A stretch of 64,000 nucleotides of DNA from Treponema sp. (GCA_024687165.1 JAILEY010000031.1:1-64000); one strand, 5' to 3'. Counted from the first letter of the stretch, positions 34,665 through 43,500 are shown. Made by a program: numbers and translations. Notes: a model not told the origin generated them from the sequence alone.

Positions 34665-36056
34665 ATGATGAGATCTTTGTATGCAGGTGTTTCAGGCTTG
34701 CAGAACCACCAGACAAGAATGGATGTTATCGGTAATAACATTTCTAACGTTAACACATACGGTTTCAAAAAAGGCCGTGCAACATTCCAGGACATGATCA
34801 GCCAGCAGATTAACGGTGCTGCAAAACCTACAGAAGAAGTGGGCGGTGTAAACCCTAAAGAAGTTGGACTTGGTATGAGTGTTGCAACAATTGACACTAT
34901 CTTTACTCAGGGTAACCTTCAGACAACAGGTAACCAGACAGACCTTGCAATTCAGGGAAACGGTTTCTTCGTCCTTAAAAACGGTGATGAAACATTTTAT
35001 ACACGCGCAGGTGTTTTCGGAGTAGATTCAGAAGGAACTCTTGTTAATCCTGCAAACGGACTTCGCGTTCAGGGATGGATGGCAGAAGATGTAAACGGTC
35101 GCCAGATTGTTCGCACTTCAGCAACTCCTACAGATCTCGTAATTCCTGTAGGACAGAAGGATCCTCCAAAGGCAACAGAAAATGTACGTTACTTCTGTAA
35201 CCTTGACAAAAATACACCGGAAATCCCGGAAAATCCTACTGCAGATCAGGTTATTGAAGGAACATGGCAGACAGAAATTAATATTTATGACAGCTACGGA
35301 AGCGCACATCAGGTTCAGATGAACTTTGCAAGGGTTCCTGGAAATCCAAACCAGTGGACAGTAAGCGTAAATGTAGATCCTGACAATGCTGAATTTACAC
35401 AGACCAGAGTAGGCTTTGGTTCTACTGACGGACAGGGAAATACATACACATTGAACTTTGACAACAGCGGAAAACTTCTTTCGGTTGTTGACAGTGCCGG
35501 AAATCAGTCTAATCCTGAGGGAGAAATCGTTCTTCAGGCTTCATATCAGGTTGCGGACAGCAATGCGGACGGTGACGGAAATCCATACCGCCAGACATTC
35601 AACCTCAACCTCGGAACTATCGGTTCTATGGAAAATACAATTACACAGAGTGCTTCAACGTCTACAACAAAGGCAAACTATCAGGATGGATATAAGCTCG
35701 GTTATCTTGATAACTTTAAGATTGACCAGAGCGGTGTTATTACAGGCGTTTACTCAAACGGATCTGTACGTACAATCGGTCAGGTAGCAATGGCTTCGTT
35801 CACAAACCAGGGCGGTCTTGAAAAGAAGGGGAACAACACATACGCAGAATCAATCAACTCTGGTATGGCAAACATTGGTGAAAGTGGTACACAGGGCAAG
35901 GGAAGTATGCTTGCAGGTACTCTTGAAATGTCAAACGTTGATCTTACAGAACAGCTTACAGACATGATCGTAACACAGCGTGGCTTTGAATCAAACGCAA
36001 AGACTATCCAGACTGGCGACAGTATGCTGGAAACAGTTCTCAGTCTTAAGCGTTAA
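34665..36056 (+). CDS. flgE: Flagellar hook protein FlgE
   Basis: FlgE forms the flexible hook joining the rod to the filament. The N terminus ([40 protein letters not shown]) and the C terminus ([40 protein letters not shown]) are the polymerisation helices. Counting from the first Met, Lys165 (VGQK) and Cys178 (RYFC) fall exactly at the positions reported to form the lysinoalanine cross-link between hook subunits in T. denticola. Length 463, normal. A terminator follows at 36142, ending this transcription unit. Confidence 0.97.
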   Translation: MMRSLYAGVSGLQNHQTRMDVIGNNISNVNTYGFKKGRATFQDMISQQINGAAKPTEEVGGVNPKEVGLGMSVATIDTIFTQGNLQTTGNQTDLAIQGNGFFVLKNGDETFYTRAGVFGVDSEGTLVNPANGLRVQGWMAEDVNGRQIVRTSATPTDLVIPVGQKDPPKATENVRYFCNLDKNTPEIPENPTADQVIEGTWQTEINIYDSYGSAHQVQMNFARVPGNPNQWTVSVNVDPDNAEFTQTRVGFGSTDGQGNTYTLNFDNSGKLLSVVDSAGNQSNPEGEIVLQASYQVADSNADGDGNPYRQTFNLNLGTIGSMENTITQSASTSTTKANYQDGYKLGYLDNFKIDQSGVITGVYSNGSVRTIGQVAMASFTNQGGLEKKGNNTYAESINSGMANIGESGTQGKGSMLAGTLEMSNVDLTEQLTDMIVTQRGFESNAKTIQTGDSMLETVLSLKR

Positions 36057-36141
36057 TAGAATAAGGTAATAATGTGAAAGTTTGAGATTATCCTCAGACT
36101 TTCCATAAATAAAAGAAACACTATTACATAACCCAACCTTG

Positions 36142-36182
36142 CCGGCATAGATGAACCCTCGTTTATGCCGGTTTTATTTTTT
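36142..36182 (+). terminator. Terminator after flgE
   Basis: CCGGCATA pairs perfectly with TATGCCGG around a 14-base loop and is followed by TTTTATTTTTT. An upstream hairpin (GAAAGTTTGAG with CTCAGACTTTC, 36076-36103) has no T tract. Confidence 0.8.
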
Positions 36183-36190
36183 AAATTTTT

Positions 36191-36518
36191 CCGGTTTTGC
36201 GAAGCAAAATGGACGCGGATGCGGACAAGGGAAAATTTAAAAAATAAAATGATGATGCCGGAGGCATCATACGTTTTTTCATATACATTCTGGTTTTGCG
36301 AAGCAAAATGGACGCGGATGCGGACAAGGAAAAATTTAAAAAATAAAATGTTGATGACGAAGTCATCATACGTTTTTTTCATATACATTCCGGTTTTGCG
36401 AAGCAAAATGGACGCGGATGCGGACAAGGGAAAATTTAAAAAATAAAATGATGATGCCGGAGGCATCATACGTTTTTTCATATACATTCTGGTTTTGCGA
36501 AGCAAAATGGACGCGGAT
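36191..36518 (+). repeat. Tandem array of about 3.3 copies of a 99-100 bp unit with two hairpins
   Basis: Units run 36191-36289, 36290-36389, 36390-36488 and a partial copy 36489-36518. Each has the hairpin TTTTGC-GAA-GCAAAA, a GGACGCGGATGCGGAC block and a second hairpin. In units 1 and 3 this is ATGATGCC-GGA-GGCATCAT; in unit 2 it is TGATGAC-GAA-GTCATCA, so both arms changed together. The array fills the gap of about 550 bp between flgE and the truncated barrel gene. Open frames across it have no ribosome sites and only echo the repeat. Confidence 0.92.
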
Positions 36519-36607
36519 TCTTGCGATTTTTTATAAACTTCTAATTTATATTGACATTTTTTTTTTTTGTCAGATTGCGCTTACAGACTATTTTAAGGAG
36601 TTTATTT

Positions 36608-36979
36608 ATGAAAAAAATTATCGCTATGTTTGCAGCCGTAGTATTGTCTACAACTGCAGTTTTTGCAGATTTTTCTGCAGGTGCACGTGCGGGTGTAGGA
36701 ATTAACTTTTTTGAATTTGACGATGATATTGCTTCATTTGGTGATCCAAAAGTAAAATGTGGTTTTACAGCTGCAGTTTTTGCTGACATCGATATTCCTG
36801 TTGTGGAAGGACTTGTTTTCCAGCCGGAACTTGTATTTGCAAGACATGTGTTTGCTTTAGACGAGGGGGTTGAAATTGAGATTACTTCAAATACACTGGA
36901 TCTTCCTCTTCTTCTTGGTTACAAAATTAAGGCAGGAGATTCTTTTACAATCATGCCTTTTAAAGGCTGCCTTGAATGA
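36608..36979 (+). CDS. Truncated outer-membrane beta-barrel protein gene
   Basis: A signal peptide (MKKIIAMFAAVVLSTTAVFA) is followed by the start of a small OmpW/OMP_b-brl-type barrel: SAGARAGVGINFFEF, CGFTAAVFADIDIPVVEGL, FQPELVFARH, LDLPLLLGYKIKAGDSFTIM. Such proteins are usually 170-200 residues; this one stops at 123 with MPFKGCLE, inside the loop of its own terminator hairpin. The last 50-80 residues and the C-terminal aromatic are lost, probably by a deletion that joined the gene to its terminator. AAGGAG precedes the ATG, so it may still be translated. It is one of several genes between the flgE and flbD parts of the motility cluster. Confidence 0.65.
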   Translation: MKKIIAMFAAVVLSTTAVFADFSAGARAGVGINFFEFDDDIASFGDPKVKCGFTAAVFADIDIPVVEGLVFQPELVFARHVFALDEGVEIEITSNTLDLPLLLGYKIKAGDSFTIMPFKGCLE

Positions 36980-36993
36980 GGTAGCCTTTTTTT
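36962..36993 (+). terminator. Terminator overlapping the end of the truncated barrel gene
   Basis: AAAGGCTGCC pairs with GGTAGCCTTT (one wobble) and is followed by seven T. The stop codon of the gene lies in the loop. Confidence 0.85.
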
Positions 36994-37070
36994 ATGCATT
37001 AACTTCTATTGAATATTTTTTTTATACATGATAAATTATCATATTATACAGTGTTTATAAGGGGTGAAAA

Positions 37071-37292
37071 ATGATTTTTCCTTTGGAAGATATGGCAAAA
37101 TTTAAGGGTGGCATGTACGGAATTACTGTAGCAGCAAGTCGTCGTGCATATCAGCTTGCAAAGCTCGCTATGATCAAAGACCCGAATGTATCTGAACTTG
37201 TTGAAGAAAATAACGGAAAGGTTGTAAGTCTTGCAGCACGTCAGCTTTTCTCTGATGAAGTTCATTACTCAATTGAAAACTCAGAACGCTAA
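37071..37292 (+). CDS. rpoZ: RNA polymerase omega subunit
   Basis: A 73-residue omega-type protein. The core motif GITVAASRRAYQLAKLA corresponds to the conserved helix that wraps the beta-prime C terminus, and the following KVVSLAARQLFSDEVHY fits the short bacterial omega. GGGG precedes the ATG. It is followed after six bases by miaA, a pair that also occurs in other bacteria, and lies within a gap in the flagellar cluster. Confidence 0.8.
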   Translation: MIFPLEDMAKFKGGMYGITVAASRRAYQLAKLAMIKDPNVSELVEENNGKVVSLAARQLFSDEVHYSIENSER

Positions 37293-37298
37293 ATTAAA

Positions 37299-38225
37299 TT
37301 GATACCGGTAATTGTAATATTTGCACCTACCGCTTGCGGAAAGACTGCTTTGGCCACGAACATTTTTGGCAGAAGCAGTTTTTCTGTTTTAAAGCAGAAA
37401 TGTGAAGTCATAAGTGCGGATAGTCAGGCGGTTTACAGGCATCTGGATATTGGGACTGCAAAACCGACTTTAGAAGAACAGAAGGAACTTCCTCATCATC
37501 TTATTGATATTGCTGAGCCTTGTGAGCAGTTTGGGCTTGGTGAATTTCTTGAAAATGCAGACAGACTTTGTGAGGAAATTTATTCACGTGGAAAAATTCC
37601 TCTTGTTCTTGGTGGAACCGGTTTTTATATCCGCAATTTTCTTTTGGGAAGTCCGGTTACGCCTGAAAGTGATCCTCAAGTTCGTGAAAAATTAAAGGAA
37701 AGACTTCAGAAAGAAGGTAATGAAGCTCTTTACAAAGAACTTGAGCTTGTGGACGGCGAATATGCATCAAAAATAAATGTAAATGACGGTTACAGAATTT
37801 GCCGGGCTCTTGAAGTCTATGAGCTCAGTGGAAAGCCACTTTCATCATTTAAGCTTCCGTGTGAGCTTAGAAAAAAATATGATTTTTGCACGATAATTTT
37901 GAATCGTGAGCGTGAAGAGCTTTACAGACGTATTGATGAGCGGGTAGAGCGTATGTTTGAATCGGGACTTTCTGAGGAAATTGAGCACCTTAAAGCAATG
38001 GGTTGCACTAAGGATTTTCCTGCGATGAAGGCGATCGGATACAGTGAGTTTTTTCTTGAAGGACTTACTCTTGAGCAGATAAAAGCAAAAATCAAGCATG
38101 ACAGCCACCGTTATGCAAAAAAACAGCAGACTTTTATGAGTGGGATTCCTTTTGCTCAGACTGTTCATGCTGATGATAATAAAAAAATTATGGAAATAAT
38201 AGAATCGTTTGTGGATAAATACTAA
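37299..38225 (+). CDS. miaA: tRNA dimethylallyltransferase MiaA
   Basis: MiaA transfers the dimethylallyl group to A37 of tRNAs that read UNN codons. It has the P-loop APTACGKTALA near residue 9, VISADSQAVYRHLDIGTAKP, PHHLIDIAEP and LVLGGTGFYIRNFLLG, and a C-terminal helical part with MKAIGYSEF. Length 308, normal. It starts with TTG six bases after rpoZ, so translation may depend on the upstream gene. Confidence 0.96.
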   Translation: MIPVIVIFAPTACGKTALATNIFGRSSFSVLKQKCEVISADSQAVYRHLDIGTAKPTLEEQKELPHHLIDIAEPCEQFGLGEFLENADRLCEEIYSRGKIPLVLGGTGFYIRNFLLGSPVTPESDPQVREKLKERLQKEGNEALYKELELVDGEYASKINVNDGYRICRALEVYELSGKPLSSFKLPCELRKKYDFCTIILNREREELYRRIDERVERMFESGLSEEIEHLKAMGCTKDFPAMKAIGYSEFFLEGLTLEQIKAKIKHDSHRYAKKQQTFMSGIPFAQTVHADDNKKIMEIIESFVDKY

Positions 38226-38352
38226 ATTCTGCTTTGAAAAATGCCGAAAATCATAAGGAAAAAAGAGGGATTTTATTTGGTGAAAGGGTAAAAATGCCAA
38301 AAAATACTTGACGATTCCAGTTATACAGTTCATTATATAATGTATATTATTT

Positions 38353-38544
38353 ATGATTGAAGTAACTCGTTTAAATGGAAAAAAGTATTGGATAAACCCT
38401 CATCAGATTGAAATGATGGAACAAATGCCGGATTTAACAATCACTCTTCTTTCTGGAAAAACTATCGTAGTCAAAGAATCTCCTGCTGAAATAATCGAGA
38501 GAATTGTTTTGTATCGTAAAAAGATCGGAATGATGGAGTTATGA
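38353..38544 (+). CDS. flbD: Flagellar protein FlbD
   Basis: A small conserved protein of spirochaete and other motility operons, 63 residues: MIEVTRLNGKKYWINPHQIE, then TITLLSGKTIVVKESPAEII. Its role is not well defined. It opens the flbD-motA-motB block. I see no ribosome site; TATAAT at 38336-38341 inside the palindrome CATTATATAATG ends 11 bases before the ATG, which would give a very short leader, but no -35 is correctly spaced. Confidence 0.93.
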   Translation: MIEVTRLNGKKYWINPHQIEMMEQMPDLTITLLSGKTIVVKESPAEIIERIVLYRKKIGMMEL

Positions 38545-38580
38545 CAGTCGTTTAACGGGATTCGCTTTGGGAGGAAATAA

Positions 38581-39363
38581 ATGGATATAGCTACACTGAT
38601 CGGTTTCGTTGGTGGTATTGCCATGGTTTTGCTTGGTGTTTTCTCATCAGGTTCTTCTGTCGGCGGTATTATCGATATCCCTTCTGTAATTATTGTTGTT
38701 GGTGGTTCGTACATGGCTTTGTTCGTTTCATCACCGATCAATATGGTTGTAGGAATCTGGGGCGTTATTAAGCGCGACTTTAAGACTTATGATTACGGAG
38801 AAAAGAATTCCGTACAGAATATGGTTCAGCTTAGTGAAAAGGCCCGCCGTGAAGGTATCCTTGCTCTTGAAGAAGGACTTGAAGATCTTGATGATGCATT
38901 CTTAAAAGAAGGTCTTCGTCTTATGGTCGATGGAAACGATGCTTCTGCAATCCGTGGAATCCTTGAAAATGAAATGGCACAGACTGAAGCACGCCACATG
39001 CAGTGGGCTGGTATTCTTAACCAGTGGGCAGGTTATGCTCCAGGTTGGGGTATGCTTGGTACTGTTATCGGTCTTATTGGTATGTTGAACAACCTTGAAG
39101 ATAAGTCATCTCTCGGTCCTAACATGGCCGTTGCTCTTATTACAACACTTTACGGATCTATGCTTGCCAACTGGCTCTTTGGTCCTCTTGCAACAAAACT
39201 TCTCGCACAGAACAGCCGCGAAATGAACTCAAAGGAAATGGTTCTTGAAGGAATTCTTTCAATCCAGGCCGGTGATAACCCTCGCGTTCTTGCACAGAAG
39301 CTTCTTACATATCTTGATCCAAAAACACGTAAGTCTATTGAAGCTGAAGTTCTTAAAGACTAG
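38581..39363 (+). CDS. motA: Flagellar motor stator protein MotA
   Basis: MotA and MotB form the ion channel that drives rotation. Four membrane segments are visible (about residues 5-22, 33-50, 148-168, 183-203). APGWGMLGTVIGLIGML contains the conserved Pro of the channel; the cytoplasmic loop between helices 2 and 3 carries REGILALEEGLED and LRLMVDGNDA, the part that contacts FliG. Length 260. GGGAGGA precedes the ATG, 36 bases after flbD. Confidence 0.97.
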   Translation: MDIATLIGFVGGIAMVLLGVFSSGSSVGGIIDIPSVIIVVGGSYMALFVSSPINMVVGIWGVIKRDFKTYDYGEKNSVQNMVQLSEKARREGILALEEGLEDLDDAFLKEGLRLMVDGNDASAIRGILENEMAQTEARHMQWAGILNQWAGYAPGWGMLGTVIGLIGMLNNLEDKSSLGPNMAVALITTLYGSMLANWLFGPLATKLLAQNSREMNSKEMVLEGILSIQAGDNPRVLAQKLLTYLDPKTRKSIEAEVLKD

Positions 39364-39375
39364 GAGTGAGTGCTG

Positions 39376-40119
39376 ATGGCTAAACAGAAAAAAGAACCGG
39401 AGAAACCAAGTACCGCGTGGCAGGGTACATACGGTGACATGATCACCCTCATGCTCTGTTTCTTCGTTATGCTTTATGATCCTACGGAATCTGATGCCGT
39501 TCAGATGGCAGCTCTTTCTGCTTCTCTTTCAAATAATAACCCTGGTGGTGGTATATCAGTAAGTCCGGGAACTCTTGCAGATCTTGGTAATGTTGTAAGT
39601 TCGCTTCCTTCCATGGAAAAAGGAAAGGCACTTGGTCCTGCAATGAAGAAAGCTATTTCAAGCTTTACTCCGGAAGTTAAGTCAAATAAAGTTACCATTA
39701 CAAGTGATGAGCGTGGTGTTATAATTTCCCTTGCATCTGATGTTTTCTTTGAAAAGGGAAGTGCAGAACTGAATATAGAAGAATCCCGTGAAACTCTTTT
39801 GCGTCTTTCGAAATTCTTTGGAGCTCCTGAAGTTGCGGGAAGAAGATGGCGAATTGAAGGTCACACGGACAGCACACCTGTTCCGGTAATAGTGGATTCT
39901 GAAGGTAGAAATATCGGATTTGAAAGTAACTGGGAACTTTCTACTGCACGTGCTGCAAAAGTTCTTCATTATCTTGCTGATTTCGGTGTTGATGAAAAAC
40001 AGTTCAGTATTGCAGGGTACGCAGATACACGTCCTAAGTTTTCTGGGGAAACAGATGAGCGTGCCAAATCTTATAATCGAAGAGTTGATATTATAATTCT
40101 TGATGATGCTCATTTTTAA
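39376..40119 (+). CDS. motB: Flagellar motor stator protein MotB
   Basis: MotB anchors the stator to peptidoglycan. The single membrane helix TYGDMITLMLCFFVMLYD carries the ion-binding Asp (residue 21 with this start). The C-terminal OmpA-like peptidoglycan-binding domain has FFEKGSAEL, WRIEGHTDSTPV and LSTARAAKVLHYL, with NRRVDIIIL near the end. ATG at 39376 is chosen over GTG at 39370 because AGGAG is then nine bases away. Length 247. Confidence 0.97.
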   Translation: MAKQKKEPEKPSTAWQGTYGDMITLMLCFFVMLYDPTESDAVQMAALSASLSNNNPGGGISVSPGTLADLGNVVSSLPSMEKGKALGPAMKKAISSFTPEVKSNKVTITSDERGVIISLASDVFFEKGSAELNIEESRETLLRLSKFFGAPEVAGRRWRIEGHTDSTPVPVIVDSEGRNIGFESNWELSTARAAKVLHYLADFGVDEKQFSIAGYADTRPKFSGETDERAKSYNRRVDIIILDDAHF

Positions 40120-40194
40120 TAAAAATTGCTAAGATAAAAAAAAAATATACCGATATAAAAAAAGAGATTATTTTGATTTTGGGAGGACATTATT

Positions 40195-40740
40195 ATGGCA
40201 GATGAAGATGACGCAAACAACCTCGGTGATGATGGTGATGTTGACGTAGGCATGTCAAAAAAAGGAAAGGCTTCTGCTCCTATAATGGGTATTCTTAAGA
40301 TTGTTTTGATCGGTGTAGCAGCTCTTATCCTTATCATCACAATCGTTGTAATTACAGTAAATATCGTAGGTGAGAAGAAATTTAAATCTGCACCGATTAC
40401 AGAAGAATTCAAAAAGCAGAGAGATTCTCTTGACTGGTATTCTTCTTTGGATCAGATCCGTACAATGACAAGTGATGCTGTTCCTGCAAGTGTTAACGTA
40501 ACAGTTGTTCTTGGTTATAAAAAGGATGATAAAAAGGCTTCTACAGAAATTACAGAACGTCGTATCGAAATCATTGACTTCCTTCGCCGTTTCTTTAGTG
40601 AGTGTTTTGCAGAAGAATTGCGTCCTCAGAATGAACAGCAGCTTAAAATGCAGATTCGTGACCAGATAAATGATGACATTCTTAGCAATTCAAAAATTAA
40701 GGATGTTAAGTTTACGGGATTAGACGTAATTAGGCAGTAG
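40195..40740 (+). CDS. fliL: Flagellar basal-body protein FliL
   Basis: FliL is an inner-membrane protein that surrounds and supports the stators. It has an acidic cytoplasmic N terminus, one membrane segment (about 32-56, IVLIGVAALILIITIVVITV) and a periplasmic domain of about 115 residues (SLDWYSSLDQIRTMTSD, VTVVLGYKKDD, IEIIDFLRRFFSE, NDDILSNSKIKDVKF). The periplasmic part is closely related to a second gene at 43054-43491 that lacks the membrane anchor. GGGAGGA precedes the ATG. Confidence 0.93.
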   Translation: MADEDDANNLGDDGDVDVGMSKKGKASAPIMGILKIVLIGVAALILIITIVVITVNIVGEKKFKSAPITEEFKKQRDSLDWYSSLDQIRTMTSDAVPASVNVTVVLGYKKDDKKASTEITERRIEIIDFLRRFFSECFAEELRPQNEQQLKMQIRDQINDDILSNSKIKDVKFTGLDVIRQ

Positions 40741-40770
40741 GCTTAATAATTATACAGGGTGGAATGAGAC

Positions 40771-41805
40771 ATGAATGAAGTTCTGTCACAGGATGAAATT
40801 GACCAGCTCTTACAGGCTATCAGTACAGGTGAAAGTGAAACTGATGAGTTTAAGCCGGTCACTGACTCCAGACGCATAAAAATCTATGACTTCCGTCGTC
40901 CGGATAAATTCTCAAAGGAACAGATTCGTACAGTTTCAAACATGCATGAAACTTTTGCGCGTCTTACTACAACAAGCCTTTCTGCACAGCTTCGTACACT
41001 TGTTCATGTTCACGTTGCATCTGTAGATCAGCTTACATACGAAGAGTTTATACGTTCTATCCCAACGCCTACAACTCTTGCCGTAATCAACATGGATCCT
41101 CTCAAGGGCAATGCTGTTCTTGAGATTGCTCCGGAAATTACATTTATTATCATTGACCGCCTTTTTGGTGGTTCTGGTGATACAGGTGGAAAAGTTAACC
41201 GTGACCTTACTGATATTGAACAGTCGGTTATGGAAGGAATTATTGTTCGTATTCTTGCAAATATGCGTGAAGCATGGACACAGGTTATTGACCTTCGTCC
41301 TCGTTTGCAGCAGATCGAAACAAACCCTCAGTTTGCACAGATTGTTCCTCCGTCTGAAATGGTTATCCTTGTAACACTTGAAATTAAAATCGGTGAAGAA
41401 GCAGGTATGATGAATATCTGTATTCCATATATTACAATTGAGCCAATCGTTTCAAAGCTTTCTTCTTCATTCTGGTTCAGTTCAGTTCGAAGAAGCTCTA
41501 CAACACAGTATTTGAGCACACTCAAAGAAAAGCTTTCTGACGTTGAGATGGAGCTTGTTGCAGAAATCGGTTCAATTAATGTTCCAATCAGAGATGTTTT
41601 GGGTCTTAGAATGGGAGACATTGTAAGACTTGATACAATTAAGGTTGGAGACCCGCTTACGTTGAGCGTTGGAAGTAAGAAAAAATTCTACTGTCAGGCT
41701 GGTAACGTAGGTAAAAAAGTTGCTGTTCAGATTATCAATAAGATTGAAGAACAGGAATCAGAAGAATTTGAAGAATTAACCCCGGAAGGAGAAGATGACG
41801 TATGA
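40771..41805 (+). CDS. fliM: Flagellar motor switch protein FliM
   Basis: FliM is the middle layer of the C-ring and receives CheY-phosphate. The N-terminal CheY-binding motif is [13 protein letters not shown]; the middle domain has [19 protein letters not shown] and GSGDTGGK; the C-terminal SpoA domain has the ending [16 protein letters not shown]. Length 344, normal. Its stop overlaps the fliY start (ATGA). Confidence 0.97.
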   Translation: MNEVLSQDEIDQLLQAISTGESETDEFKPVTDSRRIKIYDFRRPDKFSKEQIRTVSNMHETFARLTTTSLSAQLRTLVHVHVASVDQLTYEEFIRSIPTPTTLAVINMDPLKGNAVLEIAPEITFIIIDRLFGGSGDTGGKVNRDLTDIEQSVMEGIIVRILANMREAWTQVIDLRPRLQQIETNPQFAQIVPPSEMVILVTLEIKIGEEAGMMNICIPYITIEPIVSKLSSSFWFSSVRRSSTTQYLSTLKEKLSDVEMELVAEIGSINVPIRDVLGLRMGDIVRLDTIKVGDPLTLSVGSKKKFYCQAGNVGKKVAVQIINKIEEQESEEFEELTPEGEDDV

Positions 41806-42995
41806 GCGAAGGTTCTATTTCACAGGAAGAAATTGACGCATTATTGTCTGGCGTAGACGTTGGAGGAATTGGTTCTGGAAGTTCATTTGCATCAGGTCCT
41901 GATGTAGCTCTGGACATTCCTACATTGCAGACTTTTGCAGGAAAAATTAAAGATAAACTTGCTGAAGTTATTAAGGGAATGACAGAACAGGATTGTACCG
42001 CTGGTGAGGCAGTTGTAGAAGGCTGTGACCGCGATAAGCTCCTTGCAAAAATTCCGGAAGTTGTAGTTGCAGTTATGGCAGATTATTCTGCAGGACTTGC
42101 TGGAAGTCATCTCTTCCTCATGTCTCCAGAATTTGCAACAAAACTTGTTGGTTATATCAATAAAGAAGAAAATCCTAATCTTGATGATATGGGTCTTTCT
42201 GTAATTTCAGAAGTTATTTCATCACATTCTGGTGCTGAAATTACAGAATTGAGCGCTACAGGAAAACTTCCTGGACTTGCAACAAATCCACCTGAAGCTG
42301 TAAATCAGCCTAAAGCAATGATTTGTATGCCACAGGGAAATTTCTGCTGTTTTACATACAATGTAAATCTTGGTGGAGAAACATATACACTTTGGGAAGC
42401 AGTTGCAGGTACGGTTGCTGATGGTATGGCTAAGGCTCTTGGCGGAGGAGTAGCTCCGGTTCAGGAACTTGGTGCAGCACAGGCAGCTCCAGCAGCAGGT
42501 TTTACACAGCAGGCTCCAATGGGAGGTATGCAGATGGGCGGAATGCAGCAGCCAATGATGGGCGGTATGGGAATGCAGCAGCCGATGATGGGTATGCAGC
42601 AACCTATGATGGGTATGCAGCAGCCGATGATGGGTATGCAGCAGCCGATGATGGGCGGAATGCCAATGCAGACTCCACCAAATGTTCAGAACCTTCAGTT
42701 CCAGAACTTCCCGCCTTCAATTTCAAGTGCAGAACAGGGAAACATCAGTCTTATCATGGACGTTTTCATGGAGATGACTGTAGAACTTGGTCGTACAAAG
42801 AAAACAATCAAGGATATCCTTGGGCTTGGAGAAGGTACAATCATCGAGCTTGATAAACTTGCCGGTGAACCGGTTGATATTCTTGTAAACCATAAGCCGA
42901 TTGCAAAGGGTGAAGTTGTTGTTATCGACGAAAACTTCGGTGTTCGTGTCACAGAAATCCTTCCGGCACTTGAACACGTTGCATCTTCAATGTAA
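41802..42995 (+). CDS. fliY: Flagellar motor switch protein FliY/FliN
   Basis: A long FliN-type protein of 397 residues. It has an N-terminal FliM-like motif ([15 protein letters not shown]), a CheC/FliM-like middle domain (about 60-215) and a C-terminal SpoA (FliN) domain (about 305-397, [40 protein letters not shown]). Between the last two lies a Met/Gln/Gly/Pro-rich linker made of MQQPMMG units encoded by a 21-bp tandem repeat. It corresponds to FliY of T. pallidum. The 3' end of the gene and its terminator have a decayed duplicate at 43501-43590. Confidence 0.93.
   Translation: MSEGSISQEEIDALLSGVDVGGIGSGSSFASGPDVALDIPTLQTFAGKIKDKLAEVIKGMTEQDCTAGEAVVEGCDRDKLLAKIPEVVVAVMADYSAGLAGSHLFLMSPEFATKLVGYINKEENPNLDDMGLSVISEVISSHSGAEITELSATGKLPGLATNPPEAVNQPKAMICMPQGNFCCFTYNVNLGGETYTLWEAVAGTVADGMAKALGGGVAPVQELGAAQAAPAAGFTQQAPMGGMQMGGMQQPMMGGMGMQQPMMGMQQPMMGMQQPMMGMQQPMMGGMPMQTPPNVQNLQFQNFPPSISSAEQGNISLIMDVFMEMTVELGRTKKTIKDILGLGEGTIIELDKLAGEPVDILVNHKPIAKGEVVVIDENFGVRVTEILPALEHVASSM
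42543..42656 (+). repeat. 21-bp coding tandem repeat in fliY
   Basis: Four adjacent copies (42573-42656) and one set apart by nine bases (42543-42563) of ATGCAGCAGCCGATGATGGG plus a final T or C, encoding MQQPMMG. Copies differ by single bases. Copy-number change would lengthen or shorten the linker in frame. Confidence 0.9.
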
Positions 42996-43001
42996 TATGA
43001 G

Positions 43002-43039
43002 CAGGCATTCTGAATTACTCAGGGTGCCTGATTTTTTTT
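43002..43039 (+). terminator. Intra-operon terminator after fliY
   Basis: A 12-bp stem, CAGGCATTCTGA with TCAGGGTGCCTG, around ATTAC, followed by eight T. It lies between fliY and the second fliL-like gene, within the flagellar operon, so it must be leaky or act as an attenuator. Confidence 0.85.
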
Positions 43040-43053
43040 ATTGAGGTTTTGTT

Positions 43054-43491
43054 TTGATTCAGCTTAAAAAATTAATTTTGAGTGTAGCGGCTTTATGTTT
43101 AGTTTCTGGATACGTATTTGCACAGGAGAGTGCTTTATCTGTACCGGTTGCAGAACAAACTAAAAAACAGAAAAAGATTCTTGACTGGTATTGTCAGCTG
43201 CCGCAAATCCGTGCAAAAACAAATGATGATGTTCCTTCTGACGTTTTTGTAAATGTTATTTTTGGCTATGAAAAAGCTGACAAAAAAGCTACAAAAGAAT
43301 TAGAAGAACGTAAAATTGAACTTATAGATTTTCTCCGCACTTTCTTCAGTAAATGCAGTGAAAAAGATTTATCTACTGAAAATGAAAAAGAGCTTAAAAT
43401 CAAAATTCGTGACTGCATAAATAATGAAATTCTTTGTAATTCAAAAATCCTGGAAGTTAGGTTTTTGGAATTTGAAGTAAAAAGAAAGTAA
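43054..43491 (+). CDS. Secreted FliL paralogue without membrane anchor
   Basis: A 145-residue protein with a cleavable signal peptide (MIQLKKLILSVAALCLVSGY, cut near VFAQ) instead of the FliL membrane segment. The mature part is a FliL periplasmic domain: ILDWYCQLPQIRAKTNDDVP, VIFGYEKADKKA, IELIDFLRTFFSKC and INNEILCNSKILEVRF match FliL at 40195 over the whole domain, with about 55 of 103 residues identical by eye. Cysteines near the N and C ends are new (FliL has Ser or Gln there). It starts with TTG after TGAGG. It lies between two related terminators. It may bind the stator ring from the periplasm or be a relic of a duplication. Confidence 0.85.
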   Translation: MIQLKKLILSVAALCLVSGYVFAQESALSVPVAEQTKKQKKILDWYCQLPQIRAKTNDDVPSDVFVNVIFGYEKADKKATKELEERKIELIDFLRTFFSKCSEKDLSTENEKELKIKIRDCINNEILCNSKILEVRFLEFEVKRK

Positions 43492-43500
43492 TATATTTTT

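Noticed and set aside
36053-36505. Protein-coding frames on both strands across the tandem repeat
   Set aside because: They only translate the repeat, lack ribosome sites and keep no frame outside it; the paired changes favour structure, not protein.
36191-36518. CRISPR array
   Set aside because: The units are about 100 bp and follow each other without unique spacers, and no cas gene is near.
36551-36607. TTGACA promoter for the truncated barrel gene
   Set aside because: A perfect -35 is present at 36551 but no -10 of acceptable quality lies 16-18 bases downstream, so I did not list it.
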